NCBI GenBank assembly: GCA_007133875.1
Contig: SLLW01000099.1
Coordinates: 1 to 5,411, forward strand
Origin: Balneolales bacterium
GTDB lineage: Bacteria; Bacteroidota; Rhodothermia; Balneolales; Natronogracilivirgulaceae
Reading direction: 5' to 3'
Length of the DNA: 5,411 nucleotides
In this document: piece by piece, positions 1-5,411 of the stretch
How positions within the stretch are numbered: the first letter of the stretch is position 1
How the letters are laid out: the number at the start of each line of letters is the position of its first letter
Translations under genes and position numbers: made by a program
The notes under the pieces: model-generated
Database searches by the model: none
What the model was told of the DNA's origin: nothing
Seen by the model: only the letters and a program-made list of their open reading frames with translations

Positions 1-106
1 ATCAAATAACAAAATGTGAAATCAAATTATTTAATATAATGGCTTATTGTGTTGCAAATAAGCTGTTTTAGCTAATCTTATAATATACAAAATTTACAGA
101 ACAAAA
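1..106. other. AT-rich non-coding edge
   Basis: This stretch lies downstream of the CPBP protease gene and is about 21% G+C by my count (22 of 106 bases), far below the rest of the window. No reading frame looks like a gene. It holds a 7-bp direct repeat (ATCAAAT at 1-7 and 21-27) and a weak imperfect inverted repeat, ATAAG at 58-62 with CTTAT at 77-81. The latter could be a poor terminator for the minus-strand gene but lacks a good U-tract. It may also hold the promoter of a gene left of the window; I saw no convincing promoter pair. Confidence 0.6.
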
Positions 107-1039
107 TTAAGTGTGCTTCGGGGACGGCGGACGGGTCAACTCTTCGGAAATGGTCATGGAATATCCCTGTATTCGCAGCCATGCAACCATAAATATCACA
201 ATAAGCACGACCCCGATGATTCCGAAAAAGCCGCCTTCCGGCCCAAACCGTCCCCCGGTCCATAACTCGGGACCGGTCACCTGCAATTGCAGCACAGACT
301 GGCGAAACAGGTTACCGCTCACCGGTAGTCCGAAAACGGCGCCCTGTACAACATTCCAGGCAAAATGGAGGCCAACGGAGTACCCCAGCTGCCCCGTAAC
401 CACATACGGAAGTGCCAGCATAACACCGGCCAGGACGATCACCAGAATCCCAAGAAAAGTGACGTTCGGATTGCCCAGATGCAGCGCTCCGAAAGCGAGT
501 GAGCTGATACCGATCGCAATCAGTCCGGCCACGTAGCGATTTCTCCCGGTATAAAATCCTTCTGTCATGTTTTTAAGCTGGTACCCGCGCGCCCACAACT
601 CCTCGTAAAACCCGACGAGAGCCATTGTGACCACATATCCTCCTAGCATCCATAAAAAACTGCGGTCAGACGTGCGATTCCATCCAAATCCACTGAACTC
701 TGCCCATCCCAGCAGCCACATGCCTAAAACCATCAGGAACATGACCACAGAAGCCACCAGAAATCCTACAAGACAATCCTTCCACCACTGCGTATTCATC
801 CGCAGGCCGAAATCCGTTATTGGACGCTTGTCAAGTATCCACGCAGCTGTCCAGATCGCCAGTGTTATGGCGATACCGCCGGCGACAATTTGCATATTTC
901 TGCCGCCAAATTGCGCTGCGAGCAATTGAAGGGGAATCAGAAACAACAGGGAGAGTATGATCTGCATGAGAATTCGCCAACCGGCACGAATCCGGCCGTC
1001 CGGTGAAACGAAAATTGTCTCAAAATGCTTTATAGCCAT
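107..1039 (-). CDS. CPBP-family intramembrane metalloprotease (CAAX/Rce1-like)
   Basis: Predicted polytopic inner-membrane protease of the CPBP family (Rce1/Abi type, Pfam PF02517). Numbered from the ATG at 1039 (310 aa), all three family motifs are present: EELWAR with the Glu pair at 146-147 and Arg151, FGALH with His187, and HFAWN with His225 and Asn229. In Rce1-like enzymes these residues form the intramembrane active site, so it is probably catalytically competent. About seven or eight hydrophobic segments are visible, near 24-44, 50-69, 89-112, 128-145, 168-186, 194-214 and 270-289. A FGPEGG motif (265-270) precedes the last helix. The frame stays open to a TTG at 1093, adding 18 residues; I chose ATG 1039 because it places the conserved-looking FVSPDGR-RAGWR segment near the N-terminus. 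No Shine-Dalgarno sequence is visible at either start. Bacterial CPBP proteins have varied roles (prenyl-protein processing, bacteriocin immunity, unknown); the substrate here cannot be told. It is divergent from the SRAP gene. Confidence 0.9.
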   Translation of the reverse strand: MAIKHFETIFVSPDGRIRAGWRILMQIILSLLFLIPLQLLAAQFGGRNMQIVAGGIAITLAIWTAAWILDKRPITDFGLRMNTQWWKDCLVGFLVASVVMFLMVLGMWLLGWAEFSGFGWNRTSDRSFLWMLGGYVVTMALVGFYEELWARGYQLKNMTEGFYTGRNRYVAGLIAIGISSLAFGALHLGNPNVTFLGILVIVLAGVMLALPYVVTGQLGYSVGLHFAWNVVQGAVFGLPVSGNLFRQSVLQLQVTGPELWTGGRFGPEGGFFGIIGVVLIVIFMVAWLRIQGYSMTISEELTRPPSPKHT

Positions 1040-1084
1040 AGAGATAATGGAGAAAATCCGTTTAACTTGTGTACCTACCGGGTG

Positions 1085-1096
1085 ATCTTGCAAGAT
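1085..1096. promoter_or_regulatory. 12-bp perfect palindrome, candidate operator
   Basis: ATCTTGCAAGAT is its own exact reverse complement and sits in the 111-bp gap between the divergent CPBP and SRAP starts. It lies downstream of the predicted CPBP promoter and upstream of the SRAP start, a position where a bound dimer could affect both genes. The alternative TTG start of the CPBP gene falls inside it. The flanking bases do not extend the symmetry. A role as an operator is inference; a 12-bp palindrome is expected about once in 4 kb by chance. Confidence 0.3.
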
Positions 1097-1119
1097 GTTT
1101 GCGCAACCGGATAGTTCAG

Positions 1120-1149
1120 CAAAAGTACCCGAAGATGAAATTATTGAAA
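1120..1149 (-). promoter_or_regulatory. Candidate Bacteroidota-type promoter for the CPBP gene
   Basis: Read on the minus strand, TACTTTTG at 1127-1120 matches the Bacteroidota -7 consensus TAnnTTTG exactly. Upstream, TTTC at 1149-1146 is a near match to the -33 TTTG box, with an 18-nt spacer. Transcription would begin near 1114, giving a leader of about 75 nt to the ATG at 1039, or about 21 nt to the TTG at 1093. It abuts the SRAP start codon at 1151, so the two promoters must be closely packed. Confidence 0.45.
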
Positions 1150-1150
1150 T

Positions 1151-1831
1151 ATGTGCGGAAGATATACGCTTTATTCAGATAAACAAGCCATTGAAGAGCA
1201 ATTCAGAGTGACAGTACGTGACGAATCGTTGCTGCAACCCGATTATAATATCGCTCCGGGGGCCGTTAAACCTGTTATTCTGACCAGGGGAACGCATGAT
1301 CGTGAGGTGGCGGCACTGAAGTGGGGGCTGGTGCCACCGTTTGTGAAGGATTTGTCTGACTGGAAGCCGCTGATCAATGCCCGGAGTGAAACGGTCAATG
1401 AGAAACCCTCTTTCCGGAAGGCCTTTCAGCGAAAACGGTGCATCATTCCTGCCAACGGTTTCTATGAGTGGAAAAGTTTTGACAACAAGAAAAAAATACC
1501 GTTTTACATCCGTCTGCTTGACCAGGATTTGTTTGGCATGGCCGGCATTTTTGAAACGCATACCAGTGATGATGGTACGGATCTCCACACCTTTGCCATC
1601 CTTACTACCGAGGCCAATGCCCTGATGCAGCCCCTTCACAACCGGATGCCGGTCATATTGCGCCAGGACGACTACAACGTCTGGCTGGATCCGGTGAATC
1701 CACGGCCGGAAATGCTGCAGTCGCTGCTGACGCCCTATCCGCTGGATACCATGTCGACATTCAAAGTGAGCGCCGACGTGAACAATGCACGCAATAACGG
1801 GCCGGAGCTGATTAATCCAAGGCTGAAATAG
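1151..1831 (+). CDS. SRAP-domain abasic-site DNA-protein crosslinking protein (YedK/HMCES family)
   Basis: SOS response-associated peptidase (SRAP) family protein of 226 aa, the usual length for the bacterial YedK type. Family members use the Cys exposed after Met removal to form a thiazolidine crosslink with abasic sites in single-stranded DNA, shielding them during replication. The active-site set is complete: Cys2 in the MCGRYTL start, Asn76 with Arg78 in INARSE, Glu106 in ANGFYEW, and His163 in PLHNRMP. NIAPG (33-37) and WGLVPPF (58-64) are further family landmarks. The start is fixed by the need for Cys at position 2. No clear Shine-Dalgarno sequence precedes it. It is divergent from the CPBP protease and convergent with secG. 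No LexA-like box could be recognised, so SOS control is not shown here. Confidence 0.96.
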   Translation: MCGRYTLYSDKQAIEEQFRVTVRDESLLQPDYNIAPGAVKPVILTRGTHDREVAALKWGLVPPFVKDLSDWKPLINARSETVNEKPSFRKAFQRKRCIIPANGFYEWKSFDNKKKIPFYIRLLDQDLFGMAGIFETHTSDDGTDLHTFAILTTEANALMQPLHNRMPVILRQDDYNVWLDPVNPRPEMLQSLLTPYPLDTMSTFKVSADVNNARNNGPELINPRLK

Positions 1832-2040
1832 CGGCCTGGTCATCGAACTCAACTTTTCCGTGATATCCTTTATACGTTAACATAACTGCTACATTTTGGT
1901 TGGTGTAATTCCAGCCTCCTTTAAAAATAAAAAAAGCCACACCGGAAAACCGACATGGCTTTAAATATCAGTTCAGCTGATACTGTACCGCAATCCCGGT
2001 TTCCAACGGTTCCGGTTCTATTGCGATTCTGTATGCTGAA
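1832..2040. other. Convergent intergenic region between SRAP and secG
   Basis: This 209-bp gap lies between the stops of two converging genes. It contains the secG terminator (1933-1962) and an inverted repeat, CGCAAT at 1989-1994 with ATTGCG at 2020-2025, in the secG 3' untranslated region. I see no gene, and no obvious hairpin with a U-tract that would terminate the SRAP transcript on the plus strand. Confidence 0.7.
1921..1962 (-). terminator. Intrinsic terminator of secG
   Basis: On the minus strand, the arm at 1962-1950 pairs with the arm at 1945-1933 around a UUUU loop. The stem is 13 bp: AAAGCCA with UGGCUUU, then three consecutive G-U wobbles, then CGG with CCG. It is followed at 1932-1921 by UUUUAUUUUUAA, a good U-tract. 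On the plus strand the wobbles become three C-A mismatches, and the stem is followed by AAATATC, so it should work much better for secG than for the SRAP gene. It lies 78 nt past the secG stop. Confidence 0.8.
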
Positions 2041-2424
2041 TTATTCGGAAGGTGGTGGTACGGGAGCCTCATCCTGCTGCTCAGGCAGTGCCGGAGCAGA
2101 TTCGGCAGGTGCGCCAAAATCTTCGGTTTGTACAGGTGAGCTCTGCTGCTGAATGGTACTCTGATCGATCGTTTCACGATCAATAAAGAAATTCGCCAGA
2201 ACGCAAAGTGACAAAAACAGCGCCGCTAAAATCGACGTCGATTTTGAGAGGAAATCTGCCGTTCGGCGTGCACCCATCGTATTGGCACCGCCTCCACCGA
2301 TTCCGCCTCCTCCACCGGCGATTCCACCGGAGAGTCCCTGTCCCTGTCCGCTCTGAAGCAGGACCACAATGACCATCAACACGGAGATGATCGTAATTAA
2401 AATGATTGTCAGTGTATAAAGCAT
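2041..2424 (-). CDS. secG: Preprotein translocase subunit SecG
   Basis: Small inner-membrane subunit of the SecYEG translocon, which supports SecA-driven protein export. The 127-aa product has two membrane segments (about 4-23 and 63-81) separated by the conserved loop. That loop holds LLQSGQGQGLSG (22-33), a Gly-rich stretch (33-46), and GARRTADFLSKST (51-63), the SecG hallmark. After the second helix comes a hydrophilic tail of about 46 residues (82-127) rich in Gln, Glu, Pro and Ala, with ten acidic residues and one basic by my count. E. coli SecG is about 110 aa and lacks such a tail; similar tails are known in Bacteroidota. Given E. coli SecG topology, the tail would face the periplasm. 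The start ATG at 2424 has an A-rich leader without a Shine-Dalgarno sequence. The gene is monocistronic here, with its own promoter candidate and terminator. Confidence 0.96.
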   Translation of the reverse strand: MLYTLTIILITIISVLMVIVVLLQSGQGQGLSGGIAGGGGGIGGGGANTMGARRTADFLSKSTSILAALFLSLCVLANFFIDRETIDQSTIQQQSSPVQTEDFGAPAESAPALPEQQDEAPVPPPSE

Positions 2425-2457
2425 AATTTTGTCGCTACTTTTAGCTTGGTAAGATTC

Positions 2458-2488
2458 GTAAATTACCCAATTATCCAGTTAAATCAAA
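2458..2488 (-). promoter_or_regulatory. Candidate Bacteroidota-type promoter for secG
   Basis: On the minus strand a TTTG box (2488-2485) is followed, after exactly 19 nt, by TAATTTAC (2465-2458). The second box matches TAnnTTTG at four of six fixed positions. The predicted start, near 2451, gives a leader of roughly 27 nt before the secG ATG, a natural arrangement. The -33 box and spacing are good and the -7 box is only partial, so this is a moderate call. Confidence 0.35.
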
Positions 2489-2532
2489 CGACAGACTTTA
2501 CCAATTTTAACGGCCGGACCAGCATTTTCATT

Positions 2533-3549
2533 ATGGTACAAGAGGATTATCACATAGTCAACCGGATGACCCAAGCCGTCGCCGATCTTGCTGACCTGAG
2601 TCACGGGTTTACCCAGAACCTGATTTTTACCATTGGGTTCATTTTTGTCCTCTGGCTGATACGTTTTCTGATCCTGCGTATCGTCTACAGAAAATCTGCC
2701 GATCCGGAACTGCACTACAAATGGCGAAAGTACCTGAGCCGGGCCCTGTTTTTCATAGCCCTGCTGGTGTTGGGCCGGACCTGGTTTGAAGGATTTCAAT
2801 CGCTGGCCACCTTTTTCGGACTGCTATCCGCAGGCCTTGTCATTGCGCTGAAAGATACGGTAGCCGATCTTGCCGGATGGGTTTTCCTGATCTGGCGAAA
2901 ACCGTTTGAAATCGGTGACCGGATTGAAATTGCCGGTGTGAGCGGTGATGTGATCGATCAGCGGATTTTTAAATTCAGCCTCATTGAAATGGGAAACTGG
3001 GTGGATGCGGATCAAAGCACCGGGCGGGTCCTCCACGTCCCCAATCACAAAGTGTTCACCGAAACAATCGCCAACTATACCGCCGATTTTCAATTTATCT
3101 GGAACGAGCTGCCGGTGCGAATCAGCCTGGAAAGCAACTGGAAGAAAGCCAAAAGAATGCTGCAGCAAATTGCCGACCGCCATTCCGCCAATATTTCTGA
3201 TGAGGCCAAACAGCAACTGCGAAAAGCGGCGCGATCTTATCTGATCACTTACCGGATACTGACCCCCACGGTATATACCGATGTGAAGGATTTTGGAATC
3301 GCACTTACGATCCGGTACCTGACCAACCCTCGTACCCGGCGCGGAACCGAGCAGCAGATCTGGGAGGATATTTTGACGGAATTTGCAGAACAGGATGATA
3401 TCTCCTTCGCCTATCCGACCATCCGGTACTATGACCGTCATCGCGAGGGAGACACCGGTTGGGGAGTCAACGATACGAAACCCGGACAAACGGATGGCAC
3501 AAAAGGAATGCCATTGAAAGATCCCGGCAAATCACCCGGAAACCGGTAG
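2533..3549 (+). CDS. MscS-family small-conductance mechanosensitive ion channel
   Basis: Inner-membrane channel of the MscS family (PF00924), which opens under membrane tension to release solutes during hypo-osmotic shock. The product is 338 aa from the ATG at 2533. Membrane segments are visible at about 29-52 and 69-87, followed by the pore helix and adjoining hydrophobic stretch (about 89-121, with the Gly/Ala-rich FGLLSAGLVIALKD). The beta domain follows with PFEIGDRIEI (124-133), GVSGDV (135-140) and VPNHKVF (169-175), all typical. A soluble C-terminal domain runs to about residue 301, then a Gly/Lys/Pro/Thr-rich tail (303-338) that looks disordered. The frame is open back to a TTG at 2446; ATG 2533 was preferred because the extra 29 residues overlap the secG promoter region. 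ATG 2566 is also possible. It is the first gene of the plus-strand run and ends 8 nt before rsmF. Gating and ion preference cannot be read from the sequence. Confidence 0.92.
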   Translation: MVQEDYHIVNRMTQAVADLADLSHGFTQNLIFTIGFIFVLWLIRFLILRIVYRKSADPELHYKWRKYLSRALFFIALLVLGRTWFEGFQSLATFFGLLSAGLVIALKDTVADLAGWVFLIWRKPFEIGDRIEIAGVSGDVIDQRIFKFSLIEMGNWVDADQSTGRVLHVPNHKVFTETIANYTADFQFIWNELPVRISLESNWKKAKRMLQQIADRHSANISDEAKQQLRKAARSYLITYRILTPTVYTDVKDFGIALTIRYLTNPRTRRGTEQQIWEDILTEFAEQDDISFAYPTIRYYDRHREGDTGWGVNDTKPGQTDGTKGMPLKDPGKSPGNR

Positions 3550-3557
3550 ATTGTTGC

Positions 3558-4994
3558 ATGGATCAGTCAGAATCACCCCGACACCCGTTGCCCGAAACAT
3601 TCACCGGGCGGATCCGCCAACAGTTTCCGGATGACCATTCCGGTTTCCTGAAGGCGCTCGACACCAAACCCGCGGCCTCCATCCGGATAAACCCGGACAA
3701 AATGGAGCATCTTTCCGACGGCACCCCGGCCCATACTCCGGCACCGGTCACACATAGGGTACCCTGGTCACAAAACGGATGGTTTCTCCGGGAACGCCCT
3801 TCATACACTCTGGATCCGTTGCTGCATGCCGGCGCCTACTATGTTCAGGAAGCAAGTTCGATGTTTCTTGAGCACGTTTTGGCACTTCCCGAATTGCGCG
3901 AACAAAGTGGGGTCATTCTCGACGCCTGTGCCGCTCCCGGTGGAAAATCTACATTGATCGCCGCGCAATTTCCGGACTCCCTGGTCGTCGCCAACGAGGT
4001 GATCCGTTCGCGTGTTCCGGCACTACTTGAAAACAGCATAAAATGGGGCTCCGGCAACCTGGTCATTACACAAAATGAGACCGGACGCATTGCCGCACTT
4101 ACCGACTTTTTTGATCTGGTTGTCGCTGATGCACCGTGTTCGGGTGAGGGGCTGTTCCGGAAGGATCCATCAGCGCGTACAGAATGGTCCGCTGCTCACG
4201 CCCAACATTGTGCCATCCGCCAACGATCCATTTTGGCGGATCTGTGGAAATCAATCAGGCCCGGCGGGTACATGATCTACACCACATGCACGTTCAACCC
4301 GGAAGAAAACGAACGGAATATTGCCTGGTTTCTCGGAGAGTCCAACGGGGAGTGTCTGAAAATTCCAATGCCTCCGGATTGTGATGCCATCAGGGAAATC
4401 AGCACCGGGCCGGTGACCGGATACGGGTTCTATCCGCACCTGACCAGTGGAGAGGGTTTCTTTCTGACCCTCATCCGGAAACCGGGAAGAGCCCATGAGC
4501 GTCACGCCCGCCGGCCATATCTTCGCGCCCGCCAGATCACTGAACCCGGGGCATCGGCTGTCTCTAAAACCGCCCGCTGGTTTACCGGCGACGAACACGT
4601 ATGGTTTCAAATCAAGGAGCGTCTGCACCACATCCACTCATCACACATAGATTCGCTCCACATTATCGCATCAATGCTTTCGGTCAGGTACGCCGGAACC
4701 GAAACCGGAAAAATCATTCGTGACGAGATCCGGCCCGCTCCACCGGCCGCCCTTGACATACATCTGGATGCCGGCCATTTTCCGCAGATCGACTGCAGTC
4801 ACGAAGATGCACTATCATTTCTGAGACGGGAAAGCCTGCCGGTACCCGAAGATAGCGTAAGCGGATGGCATCTCGCCATGTACCGCGGCCTGCCGCTCGG
4901 ATGGCTGAAAAATATCGGCAGCCGGATGAATAACTACCATCCGAAAGAGTGGCGTATCCGGCAACGAAATATACAGATGCCATCTAATAAGTGA
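3558..4994 (+). CDS. rsmF: 16S rRNA (cytosine-C5)-methyltransferase, RsmF-like
   Basis: SAM-dependent m5C methyltransferase of the RsmB/RsmF (NOL1/NOP2/Sun) family. The product is 478 aa, almost exactly the length of E. coli RsmF (YebU), which modifies C1407 of 16S rRNA. The N-terminal domain includes SIRINPDK (41-48), and DPLLHAGAYYVQEASSMF (86-103) leads into the catalytic fold. SAM-binding motif I is DACAAPGGKST (122-132), with Asn146-Glu147 as the likely ribose-contacting site. DAPCSGEG (191-198) supplies Cys194, and TTCTFNPEEN (242-251) supplies Cys244, the expected nucleophile. The C-terminal part, to about 470, ends in GLPLGWLKN (444-452) and HPKEWR (461-466), the RsmF-type tail, which favours RsmF over RsmB. 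The ATG at 3558 is 8 nt after the mscS stop; the frame is open to TTG 3459 inside mscS, but that extension lacks family character. The exact target cytosine is inferred: Thermus RsmF methylates additional sites. Confidence 0.92.
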   Translation: MDQSESPRHPLPETFTGRIRQQFPDDHSGFLKALDTKPAASIRINPDKMEHLSDGTPAHTPAPVTHRVPWSQNGWFLRERPSYTLDPLLHAGAYYVQEASSMFLEHVLALPELREQSGVILDACAAPGGKSTLIAAQFPDSLVVANEVIRSRVPALLENSIKWGSGNLVITQNETGRIAALTDFFDLVVADAPCSGEGLFRKDPSARTEWSAAHAQHCAIRQRSILADLWKSIRPGGYMIYTTCTFNPEENERNIAWFLGESNGECLKIPMPPDCDAIREISTGPVTGYGFYPHLTSGEGFFLTLIRKPGRAHERHARRPYLRARQITEPGASAVSKTARWFTGDEHVWFQIKERLHHIHSSHIDSLHIIASMLSVRYAGTETGKIIRDEIRPAPPAALDIHLDAGHFPQIDCSHEDALSFLRRESLPVPEDSVSGWHLAMYRGLPLGWLKNIGSRMNNYHPKEWRIRQRNIQMPSNK

Positions 4995-5058
4995 TGCGGA
5001 CCTTTGTTTTTCTTACATTGACACTGCCATTTTACACGCTCTTCCATCCCCCATTTCC

Positions 5059-5411
5059 ATGCAAACCCGTCTCCCACGCATTTACGTCGATACCCTCGGC
5101 TGTTCCAAAAACCAGGTTGATTCCGAGGTTTTCATCGCCCAGGCCCAAGCCAACGAATTTGAAATCGTCTCCAACATCGATGATGCCAATGTGCTGGTAA
5201 TCAACACCTGCGGGTTTATCGAGGATGCCAAACAGGAATCCATCGATCACATTCTGGAGGGCGTCTCCCTCAAAAAGGAGGGCAAGGTTGAGCGGCTGCT
5301 GGTGATGGGATGCCTGTCGGACCGCTATCTGAAAGACCTGCAATCGGACATTCCGGAAGTTGATAAATACTTCGGCAGCAGTCACACTTCGCTGCCCCAG
5401 GTGCTCCAGGA
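5059..5411 (+). CDS. rimO: Ribosomal protein S12 methylthiotransferase RimO, N-terminal part
   Basis: The first 117 codons of a radical-SAM methylthiotransferase, cut by the window edge; full-length RimO is around 440 aa. RimO adds a beta-methylthio group to a conserved Asp in the decoding-centre loop of ribosomal protein S12. The visible part is the N-terminal MTTase domain (UPF0004), with all three auxiliary cluster cysteines: Cys15 in TLGCSKNQVDSE, Cys51 in INTCGFIEDAKQESI, and Cys85 in VMGCLSDRY. GCSKNxVDSE and NTCGFI are RimO-type; MiaB has a GCQMN-type start instead. The radical-SAM CxxxCxxC motif and TRAM domain must lie beyond the edge. The ATG at 5059 follows a pyrimidine-rich leader with no Shine-Dalgarno sequence. 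It is 64 nt after rsmF with no terminator between, so co-transcription is likely. Confidence 0.93.
   Translation, partial: MQTRLPRIYVDTLGCSKNQVDSEVFIAQAQANEFEIVSNIDDANVLVINTCGFIEDAKQESIDHILEGVSLKKEGKVERLLVMGCLSDRYLKDLQSDIPEVDKYFGSSHTSLPQVLQ

Noticed and set aside
35..40. TATAAT in the left AT-rich edge as a promoter -10 box
   Set aside because: There is no matching upstream box at proper spacing, and such hexamers are expected by chance at about 80% A+T.
1087..1119. Possible SRAP promoter: CTTG at 1087-1090 with TAGTTCAG at 1112-1119
   Set aside because: Both boxes are partial matches, so I would not call it without transcript data.
1175..1852. Long antisense open frame opposite the SRAP gene
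   Set aside because: The plus strand encodes a complete SRAP protein with every active-site residue. The antisense product shows no domain character and is a shadow frame.
2428..2457. Possible mscS promoter: TTTG at 2428-2431 and TAAGATTC at 2450-2457
   Set aside because: The -7 box matches only four of six fixed positions and the spacer is 18 nt; similar matches occur by chance in AT-rich gaps.
2446..2532. 29-residue N-terminal extension of the MscS-family gene from TTG 2446
   Set aside because: It would place the start only 21 bp from the secG ATG and across the secG promoter candidate. The residues resemble no known MscS N-terminus, and an ATG is available at 2533.
2824..3489. Long antisense open frame opposite the MscS-family gene
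   Set aside because: The plus strand has clear MscS motifs; the antisense frame results from GC-biased codon use and resembles no family I recognise.
3459..3557. 33-residue N-terminal extension of rsmF from TTG 3459 inside mscS
   Set aside because: It uses a rare start, overlaps the mscS coding end and reads as basic sequence unlike the family. The ATG at 3558 gives the usual RsmF length and lies just after the mscS stop.
5018..5046. TTGACA at 5018-5023 as a -35 box for rimO
   Set aside because: There is no TATAAT-like box 16-18 nt downstream (the sequence is CTTCCA), and sigma70 boxes of this type are not the norm in the suspected lineage.
4991..5200. Small open frame overlapping the start of rimO
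   Set aside because: It is out of frame with the clear RimO coding sequence, which carries all three conserved cysteines; the small frame has no recognisable features.

Overview
The window holds six protein-coding genes, five complete and one running off the right edge, with ordinary bacterial housekeeping content. No RNA genes, insertion sequences or CRISPR arrays were seen. Several features point to a member of the Bacteroidota/Balneolota/Rhodothermota lineage: SecG has a Gly-rich loop and a long acidic tail, none of the six starts has a clear Shine-Dalgarno sequence, and two leaders carry matches to the Bacteroidota promoter pattern (TTTG about 18-21 nt upstream of TAnnTTTG). Base composition is moderate to GC-leaning. 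The taxonomic call is inference from style and not from a marker gene.

Layout from left to right. Positions 1-106 are a very AT-rich non-coding edge. A CPBP-family (CAAX/Rce1-like) membrane protease gene lies on the minus strand (107-1039). It is divergent from a SRAP-domain gene (YedK/HMCES type, 1151-1831, plus), and the 111-bp gap between them carries a perfect 12-bp palindrome and a good promoter match. A 209-bp convergent gap (1832-2040) contains a strong intrinsic terminator for secG, which lies on the minus strand (2041-2424). A second divergent gap (2425-2532) separates secG from a plus-strand run: an MscS-family channel (2533-3549), an RsmF-like 16S rRNA m5C methyltransferase (3558-4994), and the N-terminal part of rimO (5059 to the window edge).

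The plus-strand run looks like an operon. The mscS-rsmF gap is 8 nt and the rsmF-rimO gap is 64 nt, with no terminator in either. By family knowledge, RsmF and RimO both modify the 30S decoding region: the first acts on the top of 16S helix 44, the second on the S12 loop beside it. Their adjacency therefore makes functional sense. The protease and SRAP genes are divergent neighbours without a known shared pathway; SRAP proteins shield abasic sites in single-stranded DNA. I found no convincing novel multi-gene system. The points most worth following up are the palindrome in the first divergent gap, the strand-asymmetric secG terminator, the unusual SecG tail and the rsmF-rimO pairing.
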